A stretch of DNA of 64,000 nucleotides from Seiridium cupressi (taxonomy: Eukaryota; Ascomycota; Sordariomycetes; Amphisphaeriales; Sporocadaceae): contig JARVKI010000002.1 of assembly GCA_036674765.1 (NCBI GenBank), positions 806,001-870,000 of the forward strand. The letters run 5' to 3'. A model generated the notes under the pieces. That model searched no databases. It had not been told where the DNA came from and saw only the letters and a list, made by a program, of their open reading frames with translations. Of this stretch, positions 12,221 through 24,574 are shown in pieces (positions within the stretch are counted from its first letter, which is position 1; the number at the start of each line of letters is the position of its first letter). The position numbers and the translations under genes were made by a program.

Positions 12221-13918
12221 CTACCCACACGTCCAACTAGCAGCGCTGTCAACATCGCCCACTCCGTCATATAATGCGACTTGAGGATAGGGACAGAGCG
12301 GCCTTTGACGGAGCACTGGCGTTGATACATTCGTCGGGCTATCCCATGTCGTAGCTACGACGGAATCGACAGCTGTGCCGTTCTCGACCCACTGCATCAT
12401 GGCCAAAAGGATATCATGCTGAGCATCCTTGAAACCTGGCACCGACCACACATCAGTACCCAAAACGGAAGCTTGTGAGCCGCCTCCGAAAGCCCTGAAA
12501 ACAAGTCAGCGAGAGCGCGTTGCCCAACGGAAGAAACACCGCCCAAATCAATGTTGGAGCTGAACTTACCAAGGAGCATCGACAGATGTAGACCAGCAGT
12601 GTCCCATTCCGGCTACCTCAAAATATCGGAAGAAATCTTGGAGTCCGCTCACATCTCCTCCAGCCATTGTTTCTGCCACCTGGTTGTAATACAGCTCACT
12701 TCCCTTGGGCGGCACCAGTCCATCTGCCAACCCATGATATATGATCATCTTTCCACCGAGGCTCTTGAACTGTGAGAGATCATACTGGTCCGCAGTGGCA
12801 TTCCCGGGGTTCAATCGTACAGCATCTGTGATGACACTATCGTTGTAGCTTGTCCACTCCCATGAAGCATCGTCATAAAGGAAGTCCCTGATGAAATTGA
12901 TCCCGTACGGACTGGTATCTGGCTGGCTGAGGACAATCGACCATTGCTGCTCGCACCCGGGTGTGAGGCCGGGATACAACAATTCACCCGAGTCAGAAAG
13001 GTAATCTGCATACACTTTTTTCGCCGTCTGGATTTGCGCGTCTGTCAAACATGCGGAACTGTTTGCTCCGGTGTTGTTGCACGACAAGGTCGTATAGTCC
13101 GGCATGCACTGGTTTGGAGCGCTGATAATCCCGTCTTCAACACCATCAAGGCCGTCGCACTGGCTGATAGTCTCATTGGCCATGGCCGGAAACATCCCCA
13201 CGTCAATGTGGTTTGACGCATTGAAAGGCAAGTTATAACTACCAACTTTCGTTACCCACGGGTTTAAGTGGCTCGAGTACCATGCCGAAGATCCGACGAT
13301 AGCACCATCGAAACTTTCGGGCGATATTTGTACCTCCTTGAGTCCCTGGCGCCCGCCGGTAGAACATCCGTTGTAATAGGAGTATGCGATTTTCTTCTCG
13401 TAGTATGCTTCTACCAGCTGTTTGCCGAGGGTGACAGTACCATGGATTGATCTCCAGCCCCAATCAGTCTTCTTTTCGGGACTGTCAAGTGCCCAAGAGA
13501 CGTCAGTTGACACAGAATTATGCCCGGTATCCGTTGAAACGACAGCAAAGCCGTAGCCAACTCCGCCGCCCATATCCAGCCAGTTGATGCCCCCACCGAA
13601 CCCTCCATTTCCAACAGCCAGAAACCTGCTGTTCCACTCGGTGGGGAGAAACAATCCAAAGCGGTAGAACGAAGTCGACGATGTATTGACTAGGATCGTC
13701 ACGGCGCAAAGTTCGGGCAGACCAGTAGGCTGGATGGGATAGTTAAGGTCCAGGATCCCGTCGCCATAGGTTCCACCACTCTGCACTTTTTCTACCTGGC
13801 CAACGGTCGCGTTATCCGGAAGCACACCTTTGAACGTCAATGCGCTACAAATAGGATCTCCTAGAACATGCGTGACTCCAAGACCGAGAGCCAGCAGAGG
13901 CGCCGCTGGATAGATCAT
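12221..13918 (-). CDS. Secreted tannase / feruloyl esterase family enzyme
   Basis: Exons are 12570-13918 and 12221-12494, joined within a tryptophan codon, giving 540 residues, normal for the family. A signal peptide covers about residues 1-20. The diagnostic CS-D-HC arrangement is visible: Cys185-Ser186 in NGCSTGGRQG, Asp399 in HGLADG, and His440-Cys441 in GMGHCW. In this family the adjacent cysteines form a disulphide that links the catalytic serine and histidine. A lid calcium loop DGLDGVEDG lies at about 255-263. About ten N-glycosylation sequons fit an exported enzyme. Known members hydrolyse feruloyl, tannin or related aromatic esters of plant polymers; tannase and FaeB-type activity cannot be told apart from these motifs. 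A TATA-like TTTAAAAG lies on the minus strand about 90 bp upstream of the ATG. Confidence 0.94.
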
Positions 13919-14696
13919 GACTAAGCGAGTGTGAGAGGTGTAACACCAATTGGCTTAGTGGGTGGAAGAGGCTTGAGATGAGATGATTTGACTGTTGTGT
14001 AATGTCTTTTAAAGGCTCGGCGGAGGTGTGAATTGGCAGGGGGGAAGGCTGCGTGGGTTGGTCCGTTGGGGACGTGTCAGCTATTTACGAACTGCCCCTT
14101 TCGGCAATGACGCAAGCCAGCATGCCTGCTCTCAATTCGCGTAAGAGGAAAGAAAAAAACTCCATTCTTCCTAATGGAATGAAAATCTTGTCTCTTTCTC
14201 ACGCTCTTATCTATCAAGATTCAATCCAGTTGCATTGGAAGCGGGCTGTCTGTTAGAGCTTGAGACGAATCCACGACAAGACCAACCCGAAGCACGTGAA
14301 TATTGGAGCTGACAGACATTTTCTAGACACATTTAATATCAAGTGAGAACTATAACATCTGCCAACGCACACGGCTCGTTGCAATCATCAACTTCTCCAA
14401 TCAATCAAATCCAATACGACGCTACCGCGTCTTAGCTAAGATTGAGTTCGTTGGTAACTAATATGATTGCTCCCAAGTTGATTTTGAACGAGATCTGAAA
14501 TCTTGGAGGACTCTTCTCGTCTGATGGTATTTCTTTTAGAGTTGTGTGAATAATTGGTATCCGGCGCCCCAGTCTTCGAGGATTAAAGGAAACCACACAA
14601 AAGACACGTCCATACCGGGGAATGCAGCATCCAGTCAGAAGTCAACGTCTTTCCACAACACTTATCGCCGCACCCAAAATGCGGTTCCATCCGACC
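13919..14696. other. Intergenic: esterase promoter and chloroperoxidase 3' flank
   Basis: No gene seen. The first 150 bp include the TATA-like element of the esterase gene (minus strand, near 14005-14012). The rest, to 14696, is the downstream flank of the broken chloroperoxidase gene, with stops in all frames. Confidence 0.6.
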
Positions 14697-15620
14697 CTAT
14701 CTAGTCGGAAGTGACTCTGCGATATGCTGGGCCATATTCCCTAGAACGGCATTTGTTATGAGCACTGATGGCTTGGTCCAACCAAGCTCGGTCGGAAGAC
14801 GTTCCTTCTCTGAGGAAATAATGGACAATGTCAGTTGAATGTGCGAGATAATGGTCGCAAAAAATTCATAATGAAGGGGCTCACCGAAGAAATACTCTAC
14901 GAAGGCCCTCGGCACGGAAGCAGAATCGTAGTCGCCCATAGTAAGGGCATAGATAGCTGTCTCTGGGATACTGCTTCGTGCAACAGTGGTAGTATTGTAG
15001 GTCGGACTGGTAGCTTTCGACGTCCCTATTTGAGCAAGACACGCACGAGCGGCTTGTTCCAGATAGATGGTGACCGGGTCAGTCCAGTACGATCTAGTTT
15101 GATCAAAAATGGATTGATAGAAAGGTTGGACATCCCCAAAGTAGAAGTCCTGGCGGCTAATCAACTGATTAAGCGATGCATCTAGAACCGTAGCAGAAAA
15201 CATCTACTGGTCTGAGACTCCCATCATGTTCGATGATGCTATGTTTGTTGAATTGGTCAAGCAAGAGCATGTCGGTACCCCCCGTTAACCTCGAGAGCTG
15301 CGTTCCAAAAGACCTCAATGAGATCATCATTTATGTTAAAGATCAGTCCGAGGACGTTGAACAGATCATCCCTGGTGATCCCTTTACCGTCGTGCGAAAA
15401 TAGGCCGTGGTTCGCCAAGGTGTCGAGCATGGGACACGGTCCCCGAACTGGTGTCATGCAGACTTATTAGCAGTCTCGCATGGTCAGTCAGGAAGGGAAG
15501 AGGCGTTCCCATACCATCACCTGAGCCTGGAGGCGGCCATTGCAATGCTTCGTCTCTGCCATGAAAATCTAGAGCAGCTGTTGAGGCTACGGCAGAAGAT
15601 AAGAATACAATGAATTTCAT
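14697..15620 (-). pseudogene. Haem-thiolate chloroperoxidase/peroxygenase gene broken by a one-base frameshift
   Basis: Coding pieces in transcript order are 15521-15620 (signal peptide MKFIVFLSSAVASTAA), 15208-15447, 14885-15149 and 14697-14809. Seen: the haem-ligand motif GPCPML(D)TLANHG, then ITRDDLFNVLGLIFNIND, the acid-base motif IIEHDGSL, DFYFGD, and the C-terminal EKERLPTELGW, all in the order of the family (PF01328, unspecific peroxygenases). The second piece changes frame at a run of six guanines (plus-strand C run 15278-15283): five would keep the frame, while six lead to a stop after 12 codons. The intron at 15150-15207 needs slightly shifted but canonical GT-AG borders. An intact product would be a secreted enzyme of about 240 residues using H2O2 to oxygenate or halogenate substrates. 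A homopolymer sequencing error is the main alternative to a true pseudogene. Confidence 0.8.
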
Positions 15621-16923
15621 ATTGTTGATTGAAATGGCTAGATGGGGGCCTAAAAGTCGTCCAGCGTTTTGAAGCAGGGCAACTGGATTTTCATATCCAT
15701 AGTTTTCACGTACATAGGAAAGGCCACTGGTGAACTCAATTTAATTATTGAATGGTTATAAATAACTGACGCCATGTTTGCTTGCCCATAGATTGACAGG
15801 ATCTAGCAAGTGTACCACACCCTAGTCGGCCACTCGCATGTGGCTGATACCATATTCTCAGGTGATATTGTGACCATAATCTCCCGTGACTAGTGATACT
15901 TGACTGGCCAAATTGTTCTCCTTCCCTCAGCGGCGAAGCCGTGATCGTAAGCACCAGGTCAGGCTCTTCAACATGCGGATCCTGCCGTCACCAGATGCTC
16001 TGTTCAAACTATAGCGTTGTAGGCCATGGAAAAAGCTAAAATGCAGCGAAGAGGTTAGACGAAAGCCAGTAGTCGTTTGTTGCCCGAGACAATTTAATGG
16101 ATATTTTCGTGATCAAATTCCACCGCTCGGTGGTCGAAGGAACGAACGTCGATGTTTTGCTGAGGCCATTTAATGCTTCGCTTATCGCGAAAACTAACTA
16201 CATTGGATAGACGATCTTGATGATATATTTCTTTGCCCCCGGATTCCCTCAAAATGAAGGCTTACTAGGTTAGCCTAAATGCCTAAGAAAGATCTCAAGT
16301 TCATCATCCTCCGCATATCCTTGATATTACGGTGGCGAATATGATGCTTTGAAACGAGTGTTTGGAGGCTAGTCGAGAGGCTTCACGCTCCGCAGGTACC
16401 GTTTGTCTAGTAAAATCCAACTATAATTTTCTACCTATGATTCAGTCGGAATATATCTACAAGGTCAATTGCAGTACGGCGATAGGCTACATCATTGGCG
16501 ACGGAAAGTGCCGACCCTGGCCAGCTACACTAGGTTAGGTTAGTGGGTCGCTCCCGCCAACGTTCCGCTACCCCGGGTGACGCAATCGTCTACAATGTAC
16601 GTAGCTTATCGTCCCTCTTCGTCCTCGATAATGTCCTGATCGTGGGTGTAAGGATAGTTCATTTCTCATTCCTAAGTATTATCCGCGTGGTTGCGACTGC
16701 CATCCTTACACTCTTTTGGCTTACCTATTCACGGATCACAAATAAGCGTGTGGGCTGAGGTCAGCTGTGTACACCTCGCTCCATCCCTCTCCATTCATCC
16801 GAGCTAGGCACGCGAAGCACGTTCATTACCCTTTGGGGAAGTAGAAGAGCTCGCTCTTAGCCCTCAGCTTAGATCAGTCGAACCAATCAGTACAGCCGTT
16901 CGCTTCTGAGAGATTCATCAGCC
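15621..16923. other. Intergenic between chloroperoxidase and F-box genes
   Basis: No gene supported. Stops occur in all frames. A 71-codon plus-strand frame at 16543-16758 is hydrophobic in its second half (LFVLDNVLIVGVRIVHFSFL...) but has no family signature. The last 150 bp are the probable promoter of the F-box gene. Confidence 0.5.
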
Positions 16924-17708
16924 ATGGAGTCGTTGCCAAGCGAGGTATGATGCTGCGAGCAACGATAGTAAAGCCATGCTGACTCGCCCAGATTCTCATT
17001 CAAGTCCTAGAGTTATTCCCTACGCAGTCGCTGTTGCCCTTAGCGCTCATCTCTCATCGGTTCCATGGACTAGTATCACGTCTTCACTATGCTCGAATTG
17101 TCGAGGCCATCTCGCTGCTGGACCACGAGCTCATCTTGGAGTGCTATCATCCGAGCGCCAAGATTTCTACCCCCTACATGTTTTGCGATTACTTAGGCAC
17201 AGATGGTCTTGAGGAAGTCAGTCAGAATCCCGGCCTCAAGGGCATAGGTGAGCTATACTCACGATACCGCCCTGTGCTAGGCGAAGAGCACCGACGACCA
17301 CGTGCACGCTATGCTACCAAAGCTGTTATCGAGGGATCAGAACAGCCAATCAACGAGCAGCCTTCCCATGACTTGTATTTGGAATCAGCTGAGCTCTTCT
17401 CGCAGTTGTGTACTGTCATTAATCTGATCAAAGTTGGACCGAAGCGGGGCCTTTTCCTCAGTTATGTCAATGTTATCGAGAGTGTTATAAGGATCTGGCG
17501 TGAGTGGCTTGCAAGAGAATCTTCTGACGCAACGACAAAGCCTCCCGGCTCGTCCATTTTGTGGACCGACTCTTCTCAAAACTTCGGTCTGAAGCTCAAA
17601 GTGGTTGAGAAACCAGACACACATGCTCCGATATTAGTTGGGCCGGGCGAAGATCCTCCAGTTTCGTATACCCTAGAGTATGAAGGTTCGTTGAAACCCA
17701 GCCCATAA
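16924..17708 (+). CDS. Small F-box protein
   Basis: Exons 16924-16944 and 16992-17708 give 245 residues. The 21-bp first exon supplies MESLPSE, which joins directly to ILIQVLELFPTQSLLPLALISHRFH. Together these form the N-terminal half of an F-box (LPxEIL...L..LL.L.LVS+.F+). The rest is a helical region without recognised repeats, as in many short fungal F-box proteins. Known role of the motif: binding Skp1 in an SCF ubiquitin ligase; the target is unknown. The 47-bp intron after the LPSE codons is a common position in such genes. No functional link to the neighbours is evident. Confidence 0.8.
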
Positions 17709-18789
17709 GTCGAGGCCATTTAGCTTACTCGCTCAGAGCTCTTAGTTCGCACGAATCAACTCGTCCGTGGGCTGGAAAAATCAGAAGCTCAACAGGTGCA
17801 CCATTCCAGCAAAGCCGTGATCATAGCTTCTATATAGCACGAGAAGAACTTACGCCTGCTTTCTTCCAAGGATTGGCATTAAAACGAAGCCTAGAATATT
17901 CAATATGACATTGAGTTTCCAGAGAACAGTGTTCTTTTACCCTGTGATACCCTATGCTATTCAAACATAAACATTAGGCATTCCCAACCTCGTACGTGTA
18001 CTCGTGAACGATTAACTCTCTTTAGTCACTGTTCATTTCAACACAGGGTGAGTAAACTAAACTAACCCCTCTTGGACCGCAAACAGCAGAGCGACTGGCA
18101 CAGACCCAATTTTTTTATTTTAATGATACGAGGTAGTAGATTAGCGATGCAGATACTCAGCTTTTTAGCAGTCCTCTGTGATATTACCACCAATGCGGCA
18201 AGCAGGCTTCCATGCCATCTAGCGGGGCTGAAGCGAGCTGCAAGCGATGAGAGGACGAATTGCGAAGCACGCCTAATTAGTGGCGTCAATGATGATCGAG
18301 TGAACCCGGACGAGGCTGAGTTTATTGCGCGCCATGCTGGATCACACTTAACCCAGCCAGGCGGCTCTCACAGACGAGCTAGACAGCCTGATGCTGGCAT
18401 CTCAACACTCATCACTATCCACGCTCGTTTCACGACTATGGTCAACAAAACATCAATGATGATGGATGGTTCGGCAGACATCATTCGCGCAAAACTTGAC
18501 CAGTACGCAAGCAACTATAGTTTTATAGCTCTAAACAACCTTTGACTCCGAAAATATTCTCACCATATCTTACGAGATGACCGACCTCGATTATTGTATA
18601 GAAAGTCTTGGTTGTGATCCAAGTTACGTTGATGGTCATTCAATGTATTGCGCAGAAATCATATGGACTTCCGTTGTCACTTCTTGAGGTGCACACGATG
18701 GTCCACATTGCTGCGCCATTTTGTTATATTGCTTATGGTTCAAGGTGAATACATCGAGTATGATTACCTAGGTTTAAATTTATCACTGA
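17709..18789. other. Intergenic, no supported gene
   Basis: The F-box gene 3' flank is followed by a 157-codon plus-strand frame (18072-18545) of odd composition with no motif, which I do not support as a gene. A T-rich tract lies at 18111-18120. Nothing else recognisable. Confidence 0.4.
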
Positions 18790-19635
18790 AAGAATCCAGA
18801 AACCACTGGATGTGCGGACACCGGAACGATTGGTCATTTTCTCTCCAAGGATCTCCAGGCCTTGATATTGCACGAAGCTCTTGCTGAAAACAGTCGATAC
18901 TTGACTATTATGCGCCCACTGGAGTCCGGGGAATGCGCTTTGCTGCATTCATTGAATGCCGACGGCACTTTCATCCGGAGGACTATTGCTGATAGCAACC
19001 TAATTATGTATGACACAAAGATCTTACTGCAGCCAGGCGATATTCCCCCTTGTGGCATCCGGTTTATAAGCACACAGAACATAGCTGGTGAAGCTATCTG
19101 GCTATCAGCCATAGACTGCACCATGCTAAGTCGAGTCGTGTCCACAGTGGGAAAAATTGATTGGGGTGCCAATATCTGAACCACAGGTCTTCAGAGCCAG
19201 AATCCCAAGAACGAATAGCGAAGAAATATATAAGAAAGAATACCAGAGTCTCCTAGTTGAAATACAGTCAGAGTTTTTCAGTTCGCCGTTCCAGAGCCGG
19301 ACGAATTTTGTCTTCCAGCAATTGATCTCTGGGCAGCGACTACATTACGGCGCTTCTATTCTTACTGCCAGCATTGTACGGTGGTGTTCACCTGACCGTG
19401 TGGCAGAGCAGTTTTGCCTCGCCAGAAGATTTCTCAGGCGAATTTTGGCTTCAATAATTATCGGGGGTTGTCCGGTGTACTGTGTTTTAGCTTACGTTCA
19501 TGGAAAATGGCTGGAGACTTATTGTTGTGGATGCCTTCCTTGGTCTGCGGACAGTGCCAATTGGGGTTTATTAGACTCCTAGTTGAGTCCAAATGTTACC
19601 GCATGTTTAACAACCAACAAGCCATTCAACGCTGA
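18790..19635 (+). pseudogene. Decayed gene, probably a fungal multi-pass membrane protein
   Basis: Several coding-like stretches follow one another in changing plus-strand frames. From 18790 to 19179 a frame of about 130 codons reads like protein (ILHEALAENSRYL, then SGECALLHSLNADGTFIRRT) but begins after a stop and has no start at its head. At about 19328-19456 another frame reads LLFLLPALYGGVHLTVW, then ASPEDF and a stop; the P-x-x-YGG-x-HL-x-x-W pattern is typical of uncharacterised fungal multi-pass membrane proteins. A third frame continues to 19635. The broken frames suggest decay. The family call rests on one short motif, and the first stretch could belong to a different gene. Confidence 0.35.
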
Positions 19636-22278
19636 ACTGGAGGCAGCGTATAGGTATTAAGTAGATGGCGGTGTATCCAGATTCTCACCGTGTTGTAGGC
19701 TCGTCACCAAGGTTCACTCCAGAAATTGGGATCCCGAATGCGATGATGATGACAGTCTTTGGGGTGAACAAACTACGTATGGTAAATATTTAGGAGGGCC
19801 GGATTTGAAGTTGATTTACTGCTTTGCTCCGGCAATTCCGGTCAGAGCGTGGTCCTGCTTAGTGGAAGGTTTGCCTAAATGTGACCAACTCAACTACCCT
19901 TCAGCCGCGAATTGCAGAATCTTTGGAACAGGATTTAGGACGGGAGAACATTGCCTCACGGAGTACCCAAATAGATAAGCGTGCATTGGAAAAATAAAGG
20001 CAGTGATGATCCGGGCACTGAGACTTGCCATCACGGGTAGCCCGAGATAGAAGCTTGAAGGATGGTCTACCAGTAAGGAAGGCTCCGGTCTGGACTGAGA
20101 TGGTTGCCAGATTATGAAATTGAAGTGTGATATACCTTTACAAGGTGATTGCTTTCGACCATCTGGTCAGCCAAACCTTCACTGCCGAACGTCAAGTCTC
20201 GGAAGTTTGAAACGACGCGGCCTAGTTGGTCCAATCCCAGCTTGTCCATCGAATTCCTTCCAGCGATGCTCACCCAATTTTTTGAAGACCACCAGTTCAA
20301 TTCTGCAACAATCCAACTTTTTTTTTTCTTTGGATTCATACATTCAAAAAACGTTGACTTTGGCTTTTTATTTTTATTTCTACTCGCTATTTGGTTGTTA
20401 CCCAAACTCAACCAATCAAGCACCAACGGAAATTTTAGCTATAAAGCACAGCGGCTATGACCAACGCATCTACTACTCAGGCTGAGACCGCAAAATCTAG
20501 CATTCGACTTTGGCGTATCCATCTGAAGATCGAGAGGGAAATCGCCAAACTGATGTCTACTATTGCCCTAAGAGTCGTGCTTGATTGCATGATAAAGTAG
20601 CTATGGAATACGTCTGAATATGTCGCTCTATCCTCGGGAATGTCCATTGCATGTTGTTCACCGAAAAAGCTGCCCTTAGTAAATATCCCACGCCAATTTT
20701 GGCATCTTACGATTGGTGAGTAATGGATGGAAAGAGCGGTGGGTTAGGAGGATGAGGTATCTGAAGAAGCCGCCAATAGCTGAAACCTCAATACAGGTGG
20801 TCCGAGTCGCCCAGGTGCCTGGGTATCCAGGGTGTTCAGGGCAACCATTAGTAATAAATTCCAACCAGGGGATACTGCAACAGATTTTCTTTTAAAAAGG
20901 CCGCTGACACGTTGGATTTAGCCGCCGCCTCAATTTGAAACCTTGGCTGGTATTTGCGAAGTGCTACTACAGGATATTTTTGGCCGCCTTTGCACCCTAA
21001 TCGTGCCCCCAACAAATAATGCATCACTGTCTGCGTCTCCAGGCTGTAGTCAGAATGATGTGCTCCGTCAGGGCCTGGGAATTTTCCAAAAGAGTGTTGT
21101 GCCGCAGCAAGCTTTTTACGCTGTGTATTCGTGATGGAATCTAATTCATCACTTTGATTCTGCTCAAGAATAAGTGATGAGCACAGCATGGTATCTAATA
21201 ATTACAGGAACATCTGACTCCCAAGACGGGGCTTACTATGCTTTGCTTAGTTTACTTTAGTCATGCTAAGGCACACCCCGGTCTCCAAGTCCGACAAACA
21301 GGAGAAATTGGAAACTTTACATCAAGAAGCAGGCAATTTCTGTGAAATAAAGATCTTGAGAAGTTCAATACATTTTCTGGCTCGGATAACGAAGATAAAG
21401 GCTGTGGAAAGAATGATGAGGCTTCAGAATCTTAAGCTTGGGTTATTGCGGCCACGTTTCATTGCACGCATTGGTCTGCAATATGGTGAAAGGCAATATA
21501 TTGCTCATAGAACGCCCTTAGCAGGGACTCAAGAATAGTTGCAAAGGCTTCTCAGAGTCGAGCAATTCCAGTTTGGTGACAGGGTCCTATCCATCGGTTG
21601 CCCTGAATGCAATTCTCTGCAACCTTCATTCCCTCCTTTCGTGATGTCTTTCATCACCTGCGGGTTGACGTACAGTACACGGGTACATAATCTGCGAATC
21701 CGACAGGTTTTTTACGCAAACAAGCGGGCACCGTTCCTACTCGTCAAGATGAATGCGAAGACAGGCGCTGATACGGATACCATAAAATTAAAACACCTCT
21801 TCCTATGTCAATATTAATAGAGAGTTTGAGCCAGCTGTACCTTCTGGTCCCGTGTCTTGGTATATACGGTACTGTGGCTCTCCGATATCTGAGCTTTGTG
21901 TCAAAGTAATCCTCGAATGAGTCGAGATAATAAAGCAACAAAGCCACCACAGGTTTGCACGGTACGTGATTTTCTACGGATAGTCCAGCTTGTATATAAA
22001 TATGAATCTGCTCTCAATGTAGGGCCTGAATTGTGGTGCCTCGATGCGTTGGTACAGAATATGAATCTGCCCAGGCTGGTGAAGGAGAATTTGCGGCGAT
22101 AAGACGGCAATAAGGGCGGTTTGGGGGTTGCCTAGCTGCACTACCCCAGAAGGCTATCGCTCCGCTGTGTGCTGCATGGCGATGGCATTGGCCTTGGAAG
22201 TGTTCCTCCTGATATGACATCTCGGCCATAGGCAAGTGGTTGAGGCCCGTGACTTGTCACGATATCGCGCCATAAAAG
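19636..22278. other. Gene-poor interval upstream of the Zn2Cys6 regulator
   Basis: About 2.6 kb with only short overlapping frames on both strands. A T-rich tract lies near 20320-20335 and A/T-rich stretches around 20375. A 113-codon minus frame at 20848-21189 has no motif. The last 150 bp before 22279 are the likely promoter of the regulator. No terminal repeats or transposase motifs were seen. Confidence 0.45.
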
Positions 22279-23987
22279 ATGGACATGTCAACTGCAGTGC
22301 CAAAAATTGAGGAAACCCGAAAGCGTCATTGCTGGGAATGTCTCCGACGCTGTCTGGTCTGCGACTCCACGCGTCCCGCGTGCAAACGGTGTTTAACGTC
22401 GGGGACGGAATGTCCCGGATACAGCGAAGAGAAACCCACAAAATTGAAATGGCTCGCTCCAGGAAGGATAACATCAAGGAAGCGGAGGAGCAAGGGGACC
22501 TCGAGCCCGGGACCTGCGATTGAGCGCAAAGAAATATCCCCTAGAAACACAATCATGTTACGCCGCAGCGTCGATCGGGTGGGTATGCCTAAACTGGAGT
22601 TGAAGACCAAGTATTTCTACTTGTTAGAAGCTGCTGAATACTGTAAGTAATTCTATAAATGAGACTCTTCCTGGAAGATCACTGAACCTTGGAAGACAAT
22701 TCCTGCATATATCAAGATCTTATGCATCTCTGCGAACTTGGGCCTAATCCATTTGTGTACCCGGTTTCTCCAGCCCATATTCAGAATGGGGCTACACGTC
22801 CCGACTATCTGCAACTCAGTTTTATCTGCATCGCACTGAGCCACCGAGCTAATAGAATGGGCCAAACCCTTGAATCTGGTGATCTAGCTGAGACTTATTA
22901 CCAATACCGTGGCATGGCCATACGCTCTCTCAACGATGATCTTGACGAGGAGCATAAGCGCACAAGTAATATTGTCATTGCTGGAATTATAACACTCCTA
23001 CTCACAGATGTAAGCGTATGTTGGACGGGAACTTGACGGCTTGGAATGGTACTAAACGATGCTGCACCACAGGCGCAACAGGGCGACTCTCGGAACTGGC
23101 GGTGCCATCTCGAGGGAATCCATAAGGTGATAGCTCTGCGCGGTGGGTTGCGCGCACTGGTCGGAGCACAAAACCTAGAGTCGATGCTTCTTTGTTTCAT
23201 GTTGTAAGTAGCTTTGCCAGTGTGCCTCTGCCTCAAGGAAACACACGAGCTAATCTCGCATAGCATTTCAATCATGGCAAACACCACGTCGCCTGCATCA
23301 GATCTCGCCATGGCCACTTCGCATCTAGCCGAATTCGACCTCATATTAGAGGGGTATGGAAAAAACATTTTTGCCTTCCAAATGTGCCCCTCGTCGTTGT
23401 TTGGTGAAATCATCAAGATTAATCATCTCCGAATGCGAGCTACTACAGCCGCATTTGTTGATGCAGGAGACCACACTTCAGAAGCGTACCGGATACTGAG
23501 TCGTCTCGACGATTTTTCGTTGGACGAATGGGCCATTTCCAAGCCATCGGCAATAGGAGAATGGATGCTTCTAGGTGAGGTTTACCAAGCTGCTATTACA
23601 ATATATTGCACATCCTCTCTACAAAGCTTGTCGGTCCTACCCCCAAGCTCCTCGCTGAGAGCCCGCTGCCTCGAAAAAGCACAAACTTTACAGGCTCTTC
23701 TCAGCAAGGCGCTGGTTTCACCAATCATCAAAAGAGCCATGCTTTGGCCGTTGACCGTGCTTGGCGTCGAGGCCGTACATGGTGGCGTCGCTATGCGTGC
23801 TTTCATTCAAAATCAGTTACCAGAGTTGAGCCGCCACGCTGGTATATATGCGCCATTGATGGCAAAAGGCATTCTGGAGAGGTTCTGGGCTTCGGGCGAG
23901 ACGCGTTGGGATGCTTGCTTCGATAGACCGTATGCGTTCGCCATGCAGATCGCCGTGGACGTCAGTCGGATATCGTCATCGAACTAA
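22279..23987 (+). CDS. Zn2Cys6 fungal transcription factor
   Basis: Exons 22279-22642, 22696-23009, 23073-23203 and 23264-23987 give 510 residues. The N-terminal binuclear zinc cluster is complete: Cys18, 21, 28, 35, 38 and 45 with spacing C-x2-C-x6-C-x6-C-x2-C-x6-C, ending in PGY. A basic linker follows (SRKRRSKG, about residue 70). The C-terminal two thirds is a helical regulatory region of the Fungal_trans_2 type (about 140-500), with LLL/WRCHLEG and ALRGG segments usual in that domain. Known role: nuclear DNA-binding regulator, typically of a nearby metabolic or transport gene set. The next genes on the right are an RTA1-like protein, an SDR and an FAD monooxygenase, so a pathway-specific role is a reasonable inference but not shown. 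Confidence 0.93.
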
Positions 23988-24574
23988 TCTTGTATGCTAC
24001 TGTTATAAAGCATACATTATGATTCGTCTCAAGTAGTCCGCATACATGTTTCAGATGCCAAAGACCAAGCTCGGCGCCCGTCGTGTTGTGTGCTCGCCCT
24101 TTCAGTAGGTCAAGTAAGTTGCCAATTCCGGGCTTTATTTGGGAAGCCTTGGCCGTGGCTTATCTGACCAATATGGTATCCACAATGAGTTGAGGAAACT
24201 CACGAGTCCTCTATTACATCCTGCATTTCGACATAATATGATCATCAGGCACACGGGCAGAGGCAACAAGTGAACGATTTCCAGCCGCATCTAATCAAAA
24301 AAGGAGTATATGAAAATAGCGGATTCCCCCCATCCCAATTGTGGTGCCTTGACTAGCACAGGGCTTAGCGTCTTGGCGATTGTATTCTCCTATTCGGGCC
24401 AAGCGTCGTTGGACGGGCACCACTATCGAAATGACAGGAGGGAGCAGCAGTATTTATTTCATTGATTTCCTCGATTGGACTACATGTATGAGTGGCGGCG
24501 CTCTGTTTTGTTTTCTCTTTCCTATCAAAACTTTTTGTATCATATCTAAACTTCTGTCCTTGATCTTGCCAAAG
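23988..24574. other. Intergenic: regulator 3' flank and RTA1-like gene promoter
   Basis: No independent gene. The plus-strand frame that leads into the RTA1-like start is open from 24380, but the extra sequence has no homology-like features, so it is treated as promoter/leader. A T-rich, CT-rich stretch lies at about 24505-24560 just before the ATG. Confidence 0.6.

Noticed and set aside
15157..15211. Second lesion (lost splice donor) in the chloroperoxidase gene
   Set aside because: Shifting both borders gives a canonical GT-AG intron (15150-15207) that keeps the frame, so only the homopolymer lesion remains.
24380..24574. Longer N-terminus for the RTA1-like protein
   Set aside because: The extra 65 residues have no family match, while MSDGEI plus the next exon gives the normal family start.
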